Below, one piece after another: positions 9,311-19,995 of a stretch of DNA of 20,400 bases. The stretch lies in the NCBI GenBank assembly GCA_027596945.1, contig JADGJH010000356.1, forward strand, positions 1 to 20,400. Reading direction: 5' to 3'. The DNA comes from Physocladia obscura. Its lineage: Eukaryota; Chytridiomycota; Chytridiomycetes; Chytridiales; Chytriomycetaceae. Positions within the stretch are counted from its first letter, which is position 1. Every line of letters starts with the position of its first letter. The notes beneath the pieces were generated by a model. The model was not told where the DNA came from and ran no database searches. It saw only the letters and a list, made by a program, of their open reading frames with translations. A program made the position numbers and the translations under genes.

Positions 9311-11163
9311 ATGAGCAGTACAACTTCAAACTCGCAAATTCTGCGGCGGCGGAATCTTCTATTTGCACTTGCGTCAGCTACTGTGGCTGTCGCTGCTATC
9401 GGTGCTTACGTTATGATAGTATCGAAGGCCAATGCTGAAGCAACATCAGCATCCTCATCATCGTCAGTAACCACAAATCAAAAATTGCAATCAACGAACG
9501 ATCCGAATCTAAATACCCGCATATTACTGCCGCCCCCACTTCTTCCAAAGGGTGCCGTTGTGTCGATTTCTGTCAACAATGTAATGTATCGTTCACTCGG
9601 TTCCTGTGGCTTCATTTTTTGCGGCTGCTGTGATGTTGGAATTAGTTAGTCAAATGTATTTATAATATCATAGTTCAGTGTTAGCGGCGTTGGTGATTGC
9701 TGATCAATTGTTATTGTTGTCATATCACCCCCCACGTGTAAAATTCAAAATACCATCATTAAACATCAAATTTGCAGATTCTTATGTGGAACCCAAGTCC
9801 CTCCCCACAATCGCCAACATATGCATTCACACCACAATCACTCAAGTTTTTACGAATACTTCTCATGCGGCCAGTCACACTACACCTCATTTGCACAATT
9901 TCACATCCAGCCCAACAAGCAGCAATCCTTGACCTACTAGTGGCAACAAACCTTCTGGCTCCTCAATCTCAAAATCGTCTACTTGTATCTTCACCCATAG
10001 CGAATTTAACAACAACATCAACGACAACACTGTCAAAGCCGCGTCTACTTGATCGGCCCCGCGTTCTCTTCACCGACACGATTCAGGCACGCGTTCATAT
10101 TGTGCGACAACTTGGCAGTTTTGTGCACTATGATGACAATGATGGCGTACTGTCAGAACTGGCTCCCTATGTCCGTCGCCTCGTGCGCGTGTGTCGTCGT
10201 CGTTCACGTCTCGCTAGTATCGAAGCTGACAAGCGGAGATTGAGTCAAGCCAATCTGCTCGTGATTCCTGCCACCAATGCGAACAATACATATGATAATG
10301 CGTCGAATGCTTCCCAAATATCTTTGGGTGGTGCCTCTGCGAGTTCTGGCAGCACTGTGAAAAGAAAAAGTGTTAGTGTAGCATCGCTGATAATTGAAGA
10401 CGATAATGACTTTATTGGGAATAAAGCATCCAAGTCTGTGAAATCTGATGAAAATACTGGCAGTATTGGAAATAGAAGAAGTGGTGCATTACGACGAGAA
10501 AATGTTGGTGAGAAAACTTCCGGAACAGTGCAACAGAGTTTATTGACAACAGTTGTTCGAGATCAGCAAGATAAAAAATCTGACGGCGGTGCTGGCAACC
10601 GTCGGCATATAAATGAAACTGGTGGTGGACTTGTCGTTGTGAATGAAGAAGTCGCGGATGAAAGTAGCGGTGATTTAAACTCCAGTGACAGTTTTGGTGT
10701 CACTTCTGGAACTGAAACTGGTCCTGAAATTATCCGTATGTCAGATTCGGAAGAAAATACTGGCGGCGAAATTAAAAATAAGGCACGTAAAAGCGGTGGC
10801 TCGAGTATTCGCAGCAGCAGCAACAGTAGTAGAAGTAGTACTGTTAGTAGTGGAAGCGGAAGTCTCGCGCGAACTGTCTCACGAGTCAGCTTTCAACAGA
10901 ACACGAGTACCAGTGCACCTACTGGTGCAGTGCTGATTGGAGGACTTTCTCGAACAGCTTCTCGGACTTTTACTTCGCACTCGGTGCCGCGGAATATAAG
11001 TGGAATAGTTTCAGGGCCGGGGTCATCAGCGGGTGTTTTGACAGAATTAGGGTCTGGATCTGCAGTTTATAATGTCGAGCCACCCGAAGTTTTGCGACAA
11101 AGTGGTAATGTGGAGTTTGTCGAAGGTGTGGAGGAATCATCCCTAGTTGCTGGTTTGTATTAA
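9311..11163 (+). CDS. PEX22: Pex22-like peroxisomal membrane anchor with long Ser-rich tail
   Basis: Exons 9311-9580 and 9778-11163 (intron 197 bp, phase 0) give 551 residues. Residues 12-38 hold an Arg cluster (LRRRN) and one transmembrane helix (LLFALASATVAVAAIGAYVM), followed by a Ser/Thr linker. A folded domain runs from about residue 78 (GAVVSISVNN) to about 225, with TPQSLKFLRIL, HLICTIS, AILDLL, VLFTDTIQARVHIVRQL and LAPYVRRLVRV. This matches the Pex22 pattern, a Rossmann-like domain on the cytosolic face of peroxisomes that binds and activates the ubiquitin-conjugating enzyme Pex4 for Pex5 recycling. The remaining 320 or so residues are Ser/Gly/Asn/Arg-rich and disordered, far beyond the size of known Pex22 proteins. 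The assignment rests on pattern memory because the family diverges fast. AATAAA occurs 5 bp after the stop (11168-11173), and thymidylate synthase starts 76 bp downstream. Confidence 0.7.
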
Positions 11164-11239
11164 ACCTAATAAAAAATGAAAAATCGGACAAAAACAAAAT
11201 TATTTTGATTTCAAAAGCATTTCAGAAAAAAAAACAACT

Positions 11240-12704
11240 ATGCTTCAGAGCAAGTCTGCTACAGACCAAACTGACGTTAACGAAGAGGAGATGCAGTATT
11301 TGAATCTTGTGCGGCGACTGCTTGGAGTTGACGATAGTGGTATAGCAAATGTAAGTGGGATGGTGCGAAACCTGAAACCATTTATCGAAACAAACTAAGA
11401 AACGAAACAAACTCATGCTCGCCATCTTTTTCCGCCTCTAAGGGCCCCGCAAAAGTACAGGTGCGTCGAGACCGCACCGGAACTGGTACTCTCTCACTTT
11501 TTGCGCCACCACCGCTGGTCTTCAGTTTGGCTGATAACTGCCTCCCACTGTTCACATCCAAGCGGGTTCCGGTACGCATTGTCTTTGAGGAGCTCATGTG
11601 GTATCTTATCGTTATCCAAAAATTGCTTGTCGCTTGTATCCGTTTTCTCTTAGTCGTTACTATTAGCTGTTATCCGAATATTTTCTCAATGAATTTTTTG
11701 TTATAGGTTCATCCGTGGATCCACTGACGCTAAAATCCTGTCTGAAAAAGGCGTTAAGATTTGGGACGCCAACGGCTCACGTGCAGCTCTTGACAAACTC
11801 GGTCTTACAAGCAACCGGGAGGGTGATTTGGGTCCTGTTTATGGGTTCCAGTGGCGTCATTTTGGAGCCGAATACAATGGCCCTGATGCCGATTATGCTG
11901 GTGCGGGATACGATCAAGTGCGCGATGTTTTGCGCAAAATTAAGGAAGATCCAATGGATCGAAGAATTATCATATCAGCATGGAATCCCCAAGGTTAATT
12001 TTTTTGGTTTTGGTTTTTTAACCAATGTAATTTCATAATAATTATTGTTTTTGTATTTAAGTTTTTAATCAGGTTGCATTGCCTCCGTGTCATCTTTTGT
12101 GCCAGTTTTATGTGTCTACGCAAACGGAAGAGGACCCAGTTTCAACTTTATCGTGCCAATTATATCAGCGGTATAAAAACTCACCCCGTTGCCTCCACCA
12201 AAAAAAAGTGATGAAAAAATTTAATGCCCGTGTTCTTTTATTCCACAATTTCATCACTTGCTTTATTTCCATTTCGGCGATCAACTTTTCTCTTTTGTTT
12301 TTGCTTTAATTTTGTTTTCTTCATGTAGTTCTGCAGATGTCGGGCTGGGACTTCCATTCAATGTATCTTCATATGCACTTCTGACGATATTAATTGCGCA
12401 CGTTACAGGATTGCAGCCAGGAACGTTGTCAATAGTGCTTGGGGATGCTCATGTCTATTTGGACCATTTTGATGCGTTGCGTGAGCAGATTGGGCGTGTC
12501 CCGCGAGCATTTCCGACAGTACGTATTTTGGAAAGCAATCGAAACGATCAACAACAGGGGGTGGGAGTGCAGGAGACAGCAGAGGTGCGAAGAAAATGGA
12601 GTGTTGATCGAGCATTGGCCGAGCTTGAGGGGATGCAGTTTGACAGGATTAATGTTGACGGATATGTGCCATATGGAAAAATTGCAATGCAAATGAGTGT
12701 TTGA
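11240..12704 (+). CDS. Thymidylate synthase
   Basis: Five exons, 11240-11350, 11443-11600, 11707-11993, 12062-12170 and 12329-12704, give 346 residues. The enzyme methylates dUMP to dTMP using methylene-tetrahydrofolate. Landmarks: [13 protein letters not shown] (phosphate-binding Arg), [14 protein letters not shown] across intron 2, [38 protein letters not shown] (second-subunit arginines), [13 protein letters not shown] with catalytic Cys195, [18 protein letters not shown], and GDAHVYLDH. The last exon ends in a normal [10 protein letters not shown] tail. Insertions relative to the human enzyme lie just before SCQLYQ and after the RILESN segment. The acceptor of intron 1 is uncertain: TAAG at 11442 or ACAG at 11460 are both in frame, changing the protein by six residues. 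The gene lies between the Pex22-like and zinc-finger genes on the same strand with gaps of 76 and 97 bp. Confidence 0.97.
12206..12259 (+). other. 11 bp perfect inverted repeat inside thymidylate synthase intron 4
   Basis: AAGTGATGAAA at 12206-12216 is exactly complementary to TTTCATCACTT at 12249-12259, leaving a 32-base loop. The hairpin sits in the 158 bp intron 12171-12328, which is longer than most introns here. Confidence 0.5.
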
Positions 12705-12801
12705 ATCAGCAGAAAATTTTTTTGTGAGTATGCCAGCAGTCTTGCGTGGAAAAGGAAACAGAGTTGAAACAAAAGGGGTGCCGAAAGATTAAAAATTTGC
12801 G

Positions 12802-14019
12802 ATGATTGTGGAGAATTTTTTAGGAAAAACAATTTCGACAAGCAAGCGAACGAACGCCAAGAAGAAAAAAGAAGAAAGGAAGGTAAAAGAAATGGTGGAG
12901 CACAACGATATGCCGTGGGTGAAAACGGATATCCATGGGCCGGTTGCAGTGGTGGGATTTAGAACCGAGTGCGAAGCAGCTGACTGGGCAAGCTGGGCTG
13001 GGGGGCCGGCTATCGCAATTGATACTAATACTCATATTGGTATTAGCGGTAGTAATGCTAACGATACGCCGAATGGCAACAGTGGCGGTACGGCGATTGG
13101 GCTGACGATGGGGACAACACCGGGCGTGGGCTTGCTTCAGTCGGGCTTTGTCCCAACAATAACAACAACGCTACCCGCAACAACAACAACCAATTCCGCT
13201 GACTTGGGCGACCCAAACTCAACCTCTCCCATGAATATGCACATCATAAACTTGGACATGAACATGGATATGGAAATGGACATGGGAAATATTCATATGG
13301 ACCTGTTGGATCTGTCTCTCTTCAGCGCATTTTCGCTGAGCGACAACAACAACGGCAACCCAGCGAACACCAACCATAACAACAACCACGTCAGCAACAA
13401 CTCAACTTTGGCCATCCACCGTTCGCTGCGTGAATACTCCGACTCTGTCTTTTTCTCGCCGCCATCACCCTCGGCTTCTTTATTTTCTGCTTCGCCACCC
13501 GTAACTGCTGCCTCGCTTACCAGCCACACGCGATGCACCAATAATAAAAACGATGACAGCACAACCTATGATATTCCCCACAACTACTCTTTGTCTCCGT
13601 CGCCCCAGCCTTCAATACCAGTCCCATCCTCTCCGAAAAAATCAATCTCAAAAAAAACTGTTGTTCGTTCTCGAAACAATCGTATATCTTTGCACACTGA
13701 TAGCAGTCTTACCCTTCAATTAACGGCAAAATTTGATGCCGCCAACCTTGTCGCTGAAAATGACAGTGCCATTAATGCTAAATCTGTTGCGACAGTGCCT
13801 CTCCCTACTCGGAAATTCACATGCCACATTTGTGCAAACAAGTTTCTCAGAAAACAAGATATGGACAGACATGTTGCCACGCACAATCCTGTTCGATTAT
13901 TTTCATGTCCTGTTAGCGCTTGCTCTGCACGCTTTGCACGAAGAGATGCCATGGTCCGCCACACAAAGAGTGCAAGATGCATTGGAAATAAAAATGCCCA
14001 AGCTGTTAAAAGGATCTAA
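12802..14019 (+). CDS. Two-finger zinc-finger transcription factor
   Basis: A single exon of up to 405 residues. Two zinc fingers sit at the C-terminus: FTCHICANKFLRKQDMDRH with H-x3-H ligands (C-x2-C-x12-H-x3-H), then a variant finger C-x4-C-x12-H-x5-C in which the last ligand is Cys. Paired C-terminal fingers of this kind are typical of fungal regulators related to Crz1, Azf1 or Msn2, but I cannot name an orthologue. The body is Asn/Ser/Thr/Pro-rich. A Met/Asp-rich segment (about residues 145-172) runs into LLDLSLFSAFSL and looks like an acidic-hydrophobic activation region. A basic patch (NAKKKKEERK) near the N-terminus could be a nuclear signal if translation starts at 12802; ATG at 12892 (MVEHNDMPW) is an alternative start, and the TTTTTTAG at about 12817-12824 might be an acceptor of a 5' intron. 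Confidence 0.85.
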   Translation: MIVENFLGKTISTSKRTNAKKKKEERKVKEMVEHNDMPWVKTDIHGPVAVVGFRTECEAADWASWAGGPAIAIDTNTHIGISGSNANDTPNGNSGGTAIGLTMGTTPGVGLLQSGFVPTITTTLPATTTTNSADLGDPNSTSPMNMHIINLDMNMDMEMDMGNIHMDLLDLSLFSAFSLSDNNNGNPANTNHNNNHVSNNSTLAIHRSLREYSDSVFFSPPSPSASLFSASPPVTAASLTSHTRCTNNKNDDSTTYDIPHNYSLSPSPQPSIPVPSSPKKSISKKTVVRSRNNRISLHTDSSLTLQLTAKFDAANLVAENDSAINAKSVATVPLPTRKFTCHICANKFLRKQDMDRHVATHNPVRLFSCPVSACSARFARRDAMVRHTKSARCIGNKNAQAVKRI

Positions 14020-14297
14020 GTTATTATTTTTATATTGCTGTTTTGTATGCTGTTTTGACTGTTATCCTCATTCCTCCTACTTTTTGTTTTTTTGTTGCTG
14101 CGGCACCAGCTGGTTCTGCCGTCCGTATTTTCCAAACAATAAAAAATGTATTGTTTTCTGTGAAATATATGGGATTCAACATTTCGAGGAGTGGAACGGT
14201 GGGCTGCTGAGAAATAAAAAACAAAACAAAAAAGAGAAAATTTATTTGTTCAGGCAAAAAGAAAGAAAAAACAGAAAATGAAAACAAAAACACGCCG
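14020..14297. terminator. Convergent 3' region of zinc-finger and importin genes
   Basis: 278 bp between facing stop codons. AATAAA for the plus-strand gene lies at 14138-14143, and AATAAA for the minus-strand gene at 14246-14241, 52 bp past the importin stop. The rest is T-rich with no ORF of note. Confidence 0.5.
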
Positions 14298-17200
14298 TTA
14301 CTGCTTTGCAATATTATTCTTTGCCTCTTCTTCCAACTTCCGCTGGTTTGCTTCTGCTGTCGCAACAATGTTCTGTAAAAACGCATGTTGCTCTACATTG
14401 ACCGCTGTTAGCAACACATGGTCAGCTGGGCATTGTTTCAAAAATCGTGCAAACTCAATATACGGATCGACGTCATCCAAAGGTGTTTCAAAGTAAGGAT
14501 CCTCCTCTAACCCCATGTCAACAAAGTCATCATAATCAAAGTCCTTGTTTTCCCCCATGAATTTGACATAGTCATCGTCGTCATCTGATGCATCACCGTC
14601 TTCATCTCCAGCCTCTTCTGACACAGCATGAGCCTCGTCGGTTTCGTCATCATTTTCATCGCCATCTTCGTCTCCATTTATTTGCTTCAAATACGCTTGG
14701 CGCGCCTCCAGAACTTCGGGATATTCTTGGAAAAGTTTTAGAAGATTCGTCAATAAAGTGCCAACATGATTTTGTAGAGATGGAATATTTTGAACCGGCA
14801 AGCTCAGAACAGCTGTCAAAGCTAAAATAGAGAGCTTTTTGTCGTGAACACGTGAAAAGTTTTCCAGGTCTTTAAACCAAACAAAAAAGAAGGTCGATGT
14901 TGCGCCGCTGGCTTCCAGGAGTTGAAGAGTTTGCAGGGGGCTGTGATACAGACAGTTGATCACCTTTAACAACAATAAACATAACGCATCAGCAATATTT
15001 AACAAAGTATTTGAAAAATCAAACCAGTTCAAGAATATGGACTTTGAAGATGGACTGCAAATCATCTTCATGCTTCAAGTATTTCAGCGCAATTATAATG
15101 AGCTGCGGAATAAACTGCATATAACAAAAAGACACCATTACGTCAATAACAACATACGATGGTACATAAAACGAAAGAAACTCACTGGCTCACAGTGGCC
15201 ACGAAGATTAAGCAGTAATGACTCTGCAATCATACATCCAAACGATCTGTCTTCATCCTCAATGTTGTCATTCTCTGGTTGGAGAATCTGTATGAAAACA
15301 TCCACATCAGCATTTACATACAAATCCAAAACAATAAACAGTAAGTACCTTGGTAACCATTTGCATAATTTCGTTTGCAATATTAGGATTTGCCAAAATA
15401 TAGTCTGTTCCATATCTGATAAAGCTATCAACTGAGCTGACAATATCTGTTTCATATCGTTAGCTTCAATGACACATTTATTTGGACAAAGACATTGTAC
15501 CTTCAACGAACACGATTGATTCGCGGCTGAATGCGCGGAATAGCTCTCCCCACACCTGCCAATCAATAAGAGTCACAGTCTTTGAGCATTGAACAAGAGT
15601 CTCGATAACGTCCATGCATTCAGTGATAAGATCTGAATTGAGGGATAAAAATGGTCGGTTTCCGATCATGGCTATTATAATCAATAACAAACCAGAGAAG
15701 TCACTCTTTAAGACTTCAACAATAACAGGAGCGAGAAGATTGTCCAGCTCAGCGAGAATTTGGGGAGCGTTTTCGACTGCACTGATGACGCTGCATATGG
15801 CCTTCAAAATACCAGATGCTGTTTCAAGAGGCGATAGGGTCTTTTCAAAGTCATCTTCGCCGGCCGCTTTGATATCTTGGACCAATGAAACAAACGAGTC
15901 TCTCTGGAAGCAGCAAATAGAAATAGTAATTATGAATAATTGCAAGTCCCCATCTTCGTTGTTTTACCATTTGAGTGCAAAGTTGAACAGAAAACGGGGC
16001 AAGCTCATCTGGGAAGTATGTTGCTAGCTTTTCCATTCCTTGAGTTAATGTATCCATGTCAATTTCACTTGTCAAAGTAAGCAATGCTGATTTAAACAAA
16101 AATTAAACCTTCAAAAAAGAAAAGAAAAAAAAAAGTTTTAACAAAAAAACAAACTTTGCATGAGTGCTGGCGCGTATGGCTTAAGAGCTTCAAATACTGC
16201 AAAATAATTTGACAGTTCAGAAAAACTAGAAACTTTCAAAACAACAAACCTGACTTGTACTCGATAAGAAGCGAGATAGTTTGTGCCGCATACACTTTGA
16301 CGGGAAGTTCGGGATCCTGGACACCAGCAAGAACACTTTCCAAAATAAATCGTTGTTGCTGTTGGCAGTTGTTAGATACTTGATTGAACCCGGCGTTTGT
16401 AAGACGGTACCTCTTCGGAAAAATCCAAACCGTCAAACATTAAAATCGATTCGAAAGCCTATATTCAGGTCATCATCGCATCAGTCGGTAAGCGGCTATT
16501 AATAGCGATAAAATGCGATCTTACCATAGCTCTCATGAAACCGAAACGTGATTTGAATTCTGGAAAAATGTGCTGAACAAAGAAGGCATCCATTTGATTA
16601 TGGTACGGAGATTTCTGGAATTCTTATTTCTGAGTAACGTGCTCTTTTTCATTAATCAAAAACACAAACTTTCTGGTCCATCACCGTATCAGAAATGCCC
16701 AAAACCATACGGATCGCACCGCTCTTGCGTCGAGCAGAGGCCTCGTCAGACATGGAATCGGCAGAAGTTCTATTTTAGTGTGATAAACAGAAGACACAAA
16801 AAAAAGCGATGGTATCTACAGACCCTTGCAGAATTTGGACAACAAACTGCATCACACTTGTGAAAACTTGCGAAAATCGCTTAGTGACGATCGCGTGAAG
16901 CAAAAATTCGGCAGCCTCGACAGGATTCACACGTTCTTCATAGCTGTAGTCTCCCATCTTTCTCTGAACGTATTCAATGGAGTCATTCGCCCAGAGCTCA
17001 GCATCGAGCTGGTTGAAACAAAGCTGCGGGTAAATATATTGCGTGATGAGTGCACCAGTATGAGGCTTCATGACTGTCCACGTAGTCTTGTATTTGACGC
17101 AATCAGCAAGAAAGGTGCTGAGTTGCTGGCGCGCATGCCGGGTTATCCACATTCCGCTTACGCATTTATTTACCAGCCCGAGATACGCGGTAGCAATTCC

Positions 17201-18344
17201 CGGTGCAAAATGGTGAATAAACATGGTAGAGAACTGGGCATATTCCTTCTCACTTCCACGGGAACAGTATCGCATTAGATACATATGGAGACAGCGGAAA
17301 GCCCACTTCTTGGCCTTCCACCATTGATGCTTCTCACGCTCGTCTTCGTTTTGGATTTGATCATTGAGGAAAGATAAGTCTTTTTCGATAATCTGGCAGA
17401 CGGAGTTGGGTTAAAATTCTTCAAGAAAAAAAATCGTGGCGGACTCACATTGACGAAAAGAGTTCCCCAGGGTACCAGGGATGATGAATCTTGCAAAGCC
17501 GGTGAAAGTTCGCGAGCAATGGTTTTCATATAAACTTTGACAATCATGCGCAGCATTGCCGCGGCATCTGGGGTTGACAGAGGAAGCAACGTGAGAGCAA
17601 TGCGGTGCAGTGAGGCAAAACTTGCAGCAATCAGCGCGCCATAGTGTTGCGCAGGCTCTTCGACATGGTAAAGACTCTTTGCAAGAGCATGCAGCGCCTG
17701 TAACGAGCCAAACACAACAGCAGGTGACGAAGCTGGTGAATCAATTTGGGCAACAACGGACGGGAGAAAGTTGGGCCATTGTGCATAGTCTTTTTGCAGA
17801 ATGCGTTCGAGCGCCGAAACTAAAAACACGCTGCAAGTTGCAATAAGGTTTCAGGATATAATAAACACAGCAAAGCAATACAACGATAAATCTTCACCCC
17901 AATTCAGTCGGAACAGCCGGAAGCGCAGATACAATATGCGTGCGTACAAAGTCGCGATCATGTGGACCAACCAGCACAATAGAGGTGTCGGCTGTCGCAT
18001 CAGCCGGATCGCGCCAGCCTTTTTGTACGCGATTTTTGAAGAAGATTGCGGCTGGAACGAAAGTAGAGAAAAAACAGAGTCGGTCAAGACAACCAAACAA
18101 TACAAGTCCCGCATATTCATTAACGGAAAAAGCTTCAAGCGAGAAATGGGGAAAACACCGCACCAGTTTTGCGCACATTTGCATCGACTGTTTCGTCTGA
18201 AACGATCCGCATCAGAGCTTCCAGCACGCCATCCACGCGCTCGGCATTCTTGAGTCCTGCCTCGCCTGTTGTTCGCTGAACTGCATCTGCCGACAGCGAA
18301 TGCGCAAACAGCTGGGTCAATTGTCCGACTTGAGTTGCGTCCAT
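14298..18344 (-). CDS. Importin-7/8 type karyopherin beta (Sxm1/Nmd5-like)
   Basis: Sixteen exons on the minus strand, 18344-18164, 18051-17898, 17830-17449, 17392-16824, 16769-16670, 16614-16525, 16458-16411, 16358-16250, 16196-16155, 16086-15968, 15903-15705, 15632-15501, 15446-15349, 15287-15186, 15114-15025 and 14963-14298, give 1026 residues, close to human importin-7. It is built of HEAT repeats and carries cargo such as ribosomal proteins into the nucleus under Ran control. Landmarks: an importin-beta N-terminal region with KTAAIFFKNRVQKGW, ILQKDYAQWPNFL, HQWWKAKKWAFRCLH, FPEFKSRFGFMRAM, DPELPVKVYAAQTISLLI, FIRYGTDYILANP and an acidic loop at about residues 903-943, a hallmark of this branch. 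Introns are 52-112 bp. The 72 bp segment 15633-15704 is taken as an intron because its removal restores family alignment, but it is also open in frame. Sxm1 and Nmd5 cannot be told apart by eye. Confidence 0.93.
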
Positions 18345-18549
18345 ATTTGTTGCAGAAACAAAGAAAAAGAAAAAAAAGAAAAAGAAATCGGCGCTTCAGA
18401 CTGCGGAAAATTATTTATCATATAATTATAAACCGTGATATATCGGTTTAATAATCTGTTTTAAATCTCAACATCTGAAACCTCACTATCTTTTACGACA
18501 ATACGATGATTGTGTCTGCATTCAAATATGAGAAATCAACCATGTTTTA
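18345..18549. promoter_or_regulatory. Upstream region of the importin gene
   Basis: 205 bp between the importin start and the end of the possible small gene. A purine tract of AAG/AAAAG units lies at about 18357-18388 just upstream of the importin ATG. A short AT-rich stretch follows. No ORF is convincing. Confidence 0.4.
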
Positions 18550-19004
18550 TCAAAAGCAGAATCTCTCATAATCAGCATATTTAATTTCCCCAAAACCTGC
18601 TTCATATGGAGGCAGGCCCTTAATATCACATTCTCTGACAAACAAATTGAAGCTGATATCCACGACAACCAGAGTAATCAAACCATGTATTATTTGGTGC
18701 AAAAATGAGGGATTCGCATGGTATATTAATAATTCCGTGATAAAAAGTCGGTAGAGATTTGAATAGAGATATAATCATTTTACAAAGAATGCCAAGTGTT
18801 ATCTTTGTGTAAGAAATGCATTTTTTGTGCAACAGCGTTTGCAGCGGCTAAATCGGACGAATTGGAGCCAGTAATGGTGGCAACTGGGGTTGTTGCTGTG
18901 TAGTGACAAGTTAAGTTGAGCGAGTTGAGTTGTTCACCTGTGCGATGGTGCTGAAAATTCACAAATACCTTCACAAATGTCTTCACAAATCGTTCACAAA
19001 TCAT
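18550..19004 (-). CDS. Possible small protein of unknown function
   Basis: Proposed exons 19004-18784 and 18634-18550 on the minus strand encode about 101 residues. The first exon has coding-like composition (TATTPVATITGSNSSDLAA, then KMHFLHKDNTWHS). A GTAAAA donor at 18783 and TTTGTCAG acceptor at 18635 join in phase to ECDIKGLPPYEAGFGEIKY and a short end ADYERFCF. I recognise no family. The first residues, RFVKTFVKVFVNF, come from a 12-base tandem repeat, so the true start may instead be an upstream exon joined at the TTTTCAG near 18954. The second exon also lies in a longer frame open over 18774-18550, so an unspliced alternative exists. It would be transcribed in the same direction as importin. 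Confidence 0.35.
18958..19001. repeat. Four copies of TTCACAAAT, spaced 11-12 bp
   Basis: Copies begin at 18958, 18970, 18982 and 18993. The 12-base period keeps frame on the minus strand, where it encodes a Phe-Val-Lys-like four-residue repeat at the start of the possible small gene. Confidence 0.8.
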
Positions 19005-19995
19005 AAAAAAATAAATGGGACATAAATTTATTTTTGGTTTTTATTCTGTTTTTGATTTTTGATTGATTTTGATGATTTTTGATATAAAGCTCAAGTCTTA
19101 TTACGTATTTTATTAAATTAGATAGTCTTCAGATATAAATTAGATTTTTAATAAAATTTTCAAGAATTTTCCCAACCCTTCCATCATTTTCAAGTATTCA
19201 AAAATAACTCAAACAATTTCAAACCACTTTCAAACCATTTTTCTTTTGAAGTGTCTTTTATTCTTTATTATTATTTTTCTTTCCACTCCAAAAACCATTT
19301 AAACCCAACTCTTTCCTTCATTTTATTATTAGTCATTTTAAATAAAAGAAGTCTTTATTAAGTTATAAACCTTTTACTTCAACTCATACTCATATTTCAG
19401 TCTCAAACTCTTATTATTTAGTTTTGAGATATAAAGTGTTGGCCTAGTTGACTCAAGCTGATACAGTTACCAGTAGCCCCATTACTACTCTTCTACTACT
19501 TACCAGAATCTTATGCCTGTTCCCAGCCATATATTTTCACAATTTATAACACTTCATAAATACATCTTATTTGATTAAGTTTTACTCTCAAGTTATACAA
19601 GTGAAACAGATTGCACTGTTGAACCTCTTAAATGTCTTTATTGCAAGGCAACTTTTGTATCAGTCACTGAAATAGCTTCTCAACAGTCCCATTCCCCATT
19701 TTACAGCTCTTCTAATTTGAGTATTGCTGAGCTGTCCAGTATTCACTTGAACTTGTATAATTGGAATAAATAAATTGTTTTCTTGTTTTGCTTTTACAGT
19801 GATTAAAAAACAAAATAACAAGACTTCATTAAACAGGCAGGGTTGAATTGTTCAAGGAATAAGGTTGGGCAAAATGCAAGCAGACAGGGATGTTGCCAAG
19901 ACACCTAACCAAGCTTGCGAGGTGTGTCCAACCAGGGTCTGAGAGGAAGGAGAGCTCAGCCTGGCTGTCAGGCTAGCATGTTATTTGATATCCAG
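19005..19995. other. AT-rich stretch with no gene seen
   Basis: Low-complexity DNA: TTTTTGATT/TTTTGAT repeats at about 19045-19085, a short TTTCAAACCA(C/T) direct repeat near 19215-19240, and many T/A runs. Only about four CpG dinucleotides occur in nearly 1 kb. From about 19840 the composition becomes less AT-rich and probably belongs to the recombinase-bearing element. No RNA gene or terminal repeat was found. Confidence 0.45.

Noticed and set aside
12207..12213. GTGATGA in thymidylate synthase intron 4 as box C of an intronic snoRNA
   Set aside because: No CTGA box D follows at suitable distance within the intron, and the sequence is explained by the inverted repeat.
13716..13982. An 88-codon minus-strand frame opposite the zinc fingers
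   Set aside because: The plus strand encodes both zinc fingers with correct ligand spacing over the same bases.
19958..19974. AGCCTG/CAGGCT hairpin downstream of the recombinase frame as an element end
   Set aside because: The stem is only six base pairs and no matching copy or direct repeat is visible in the window.
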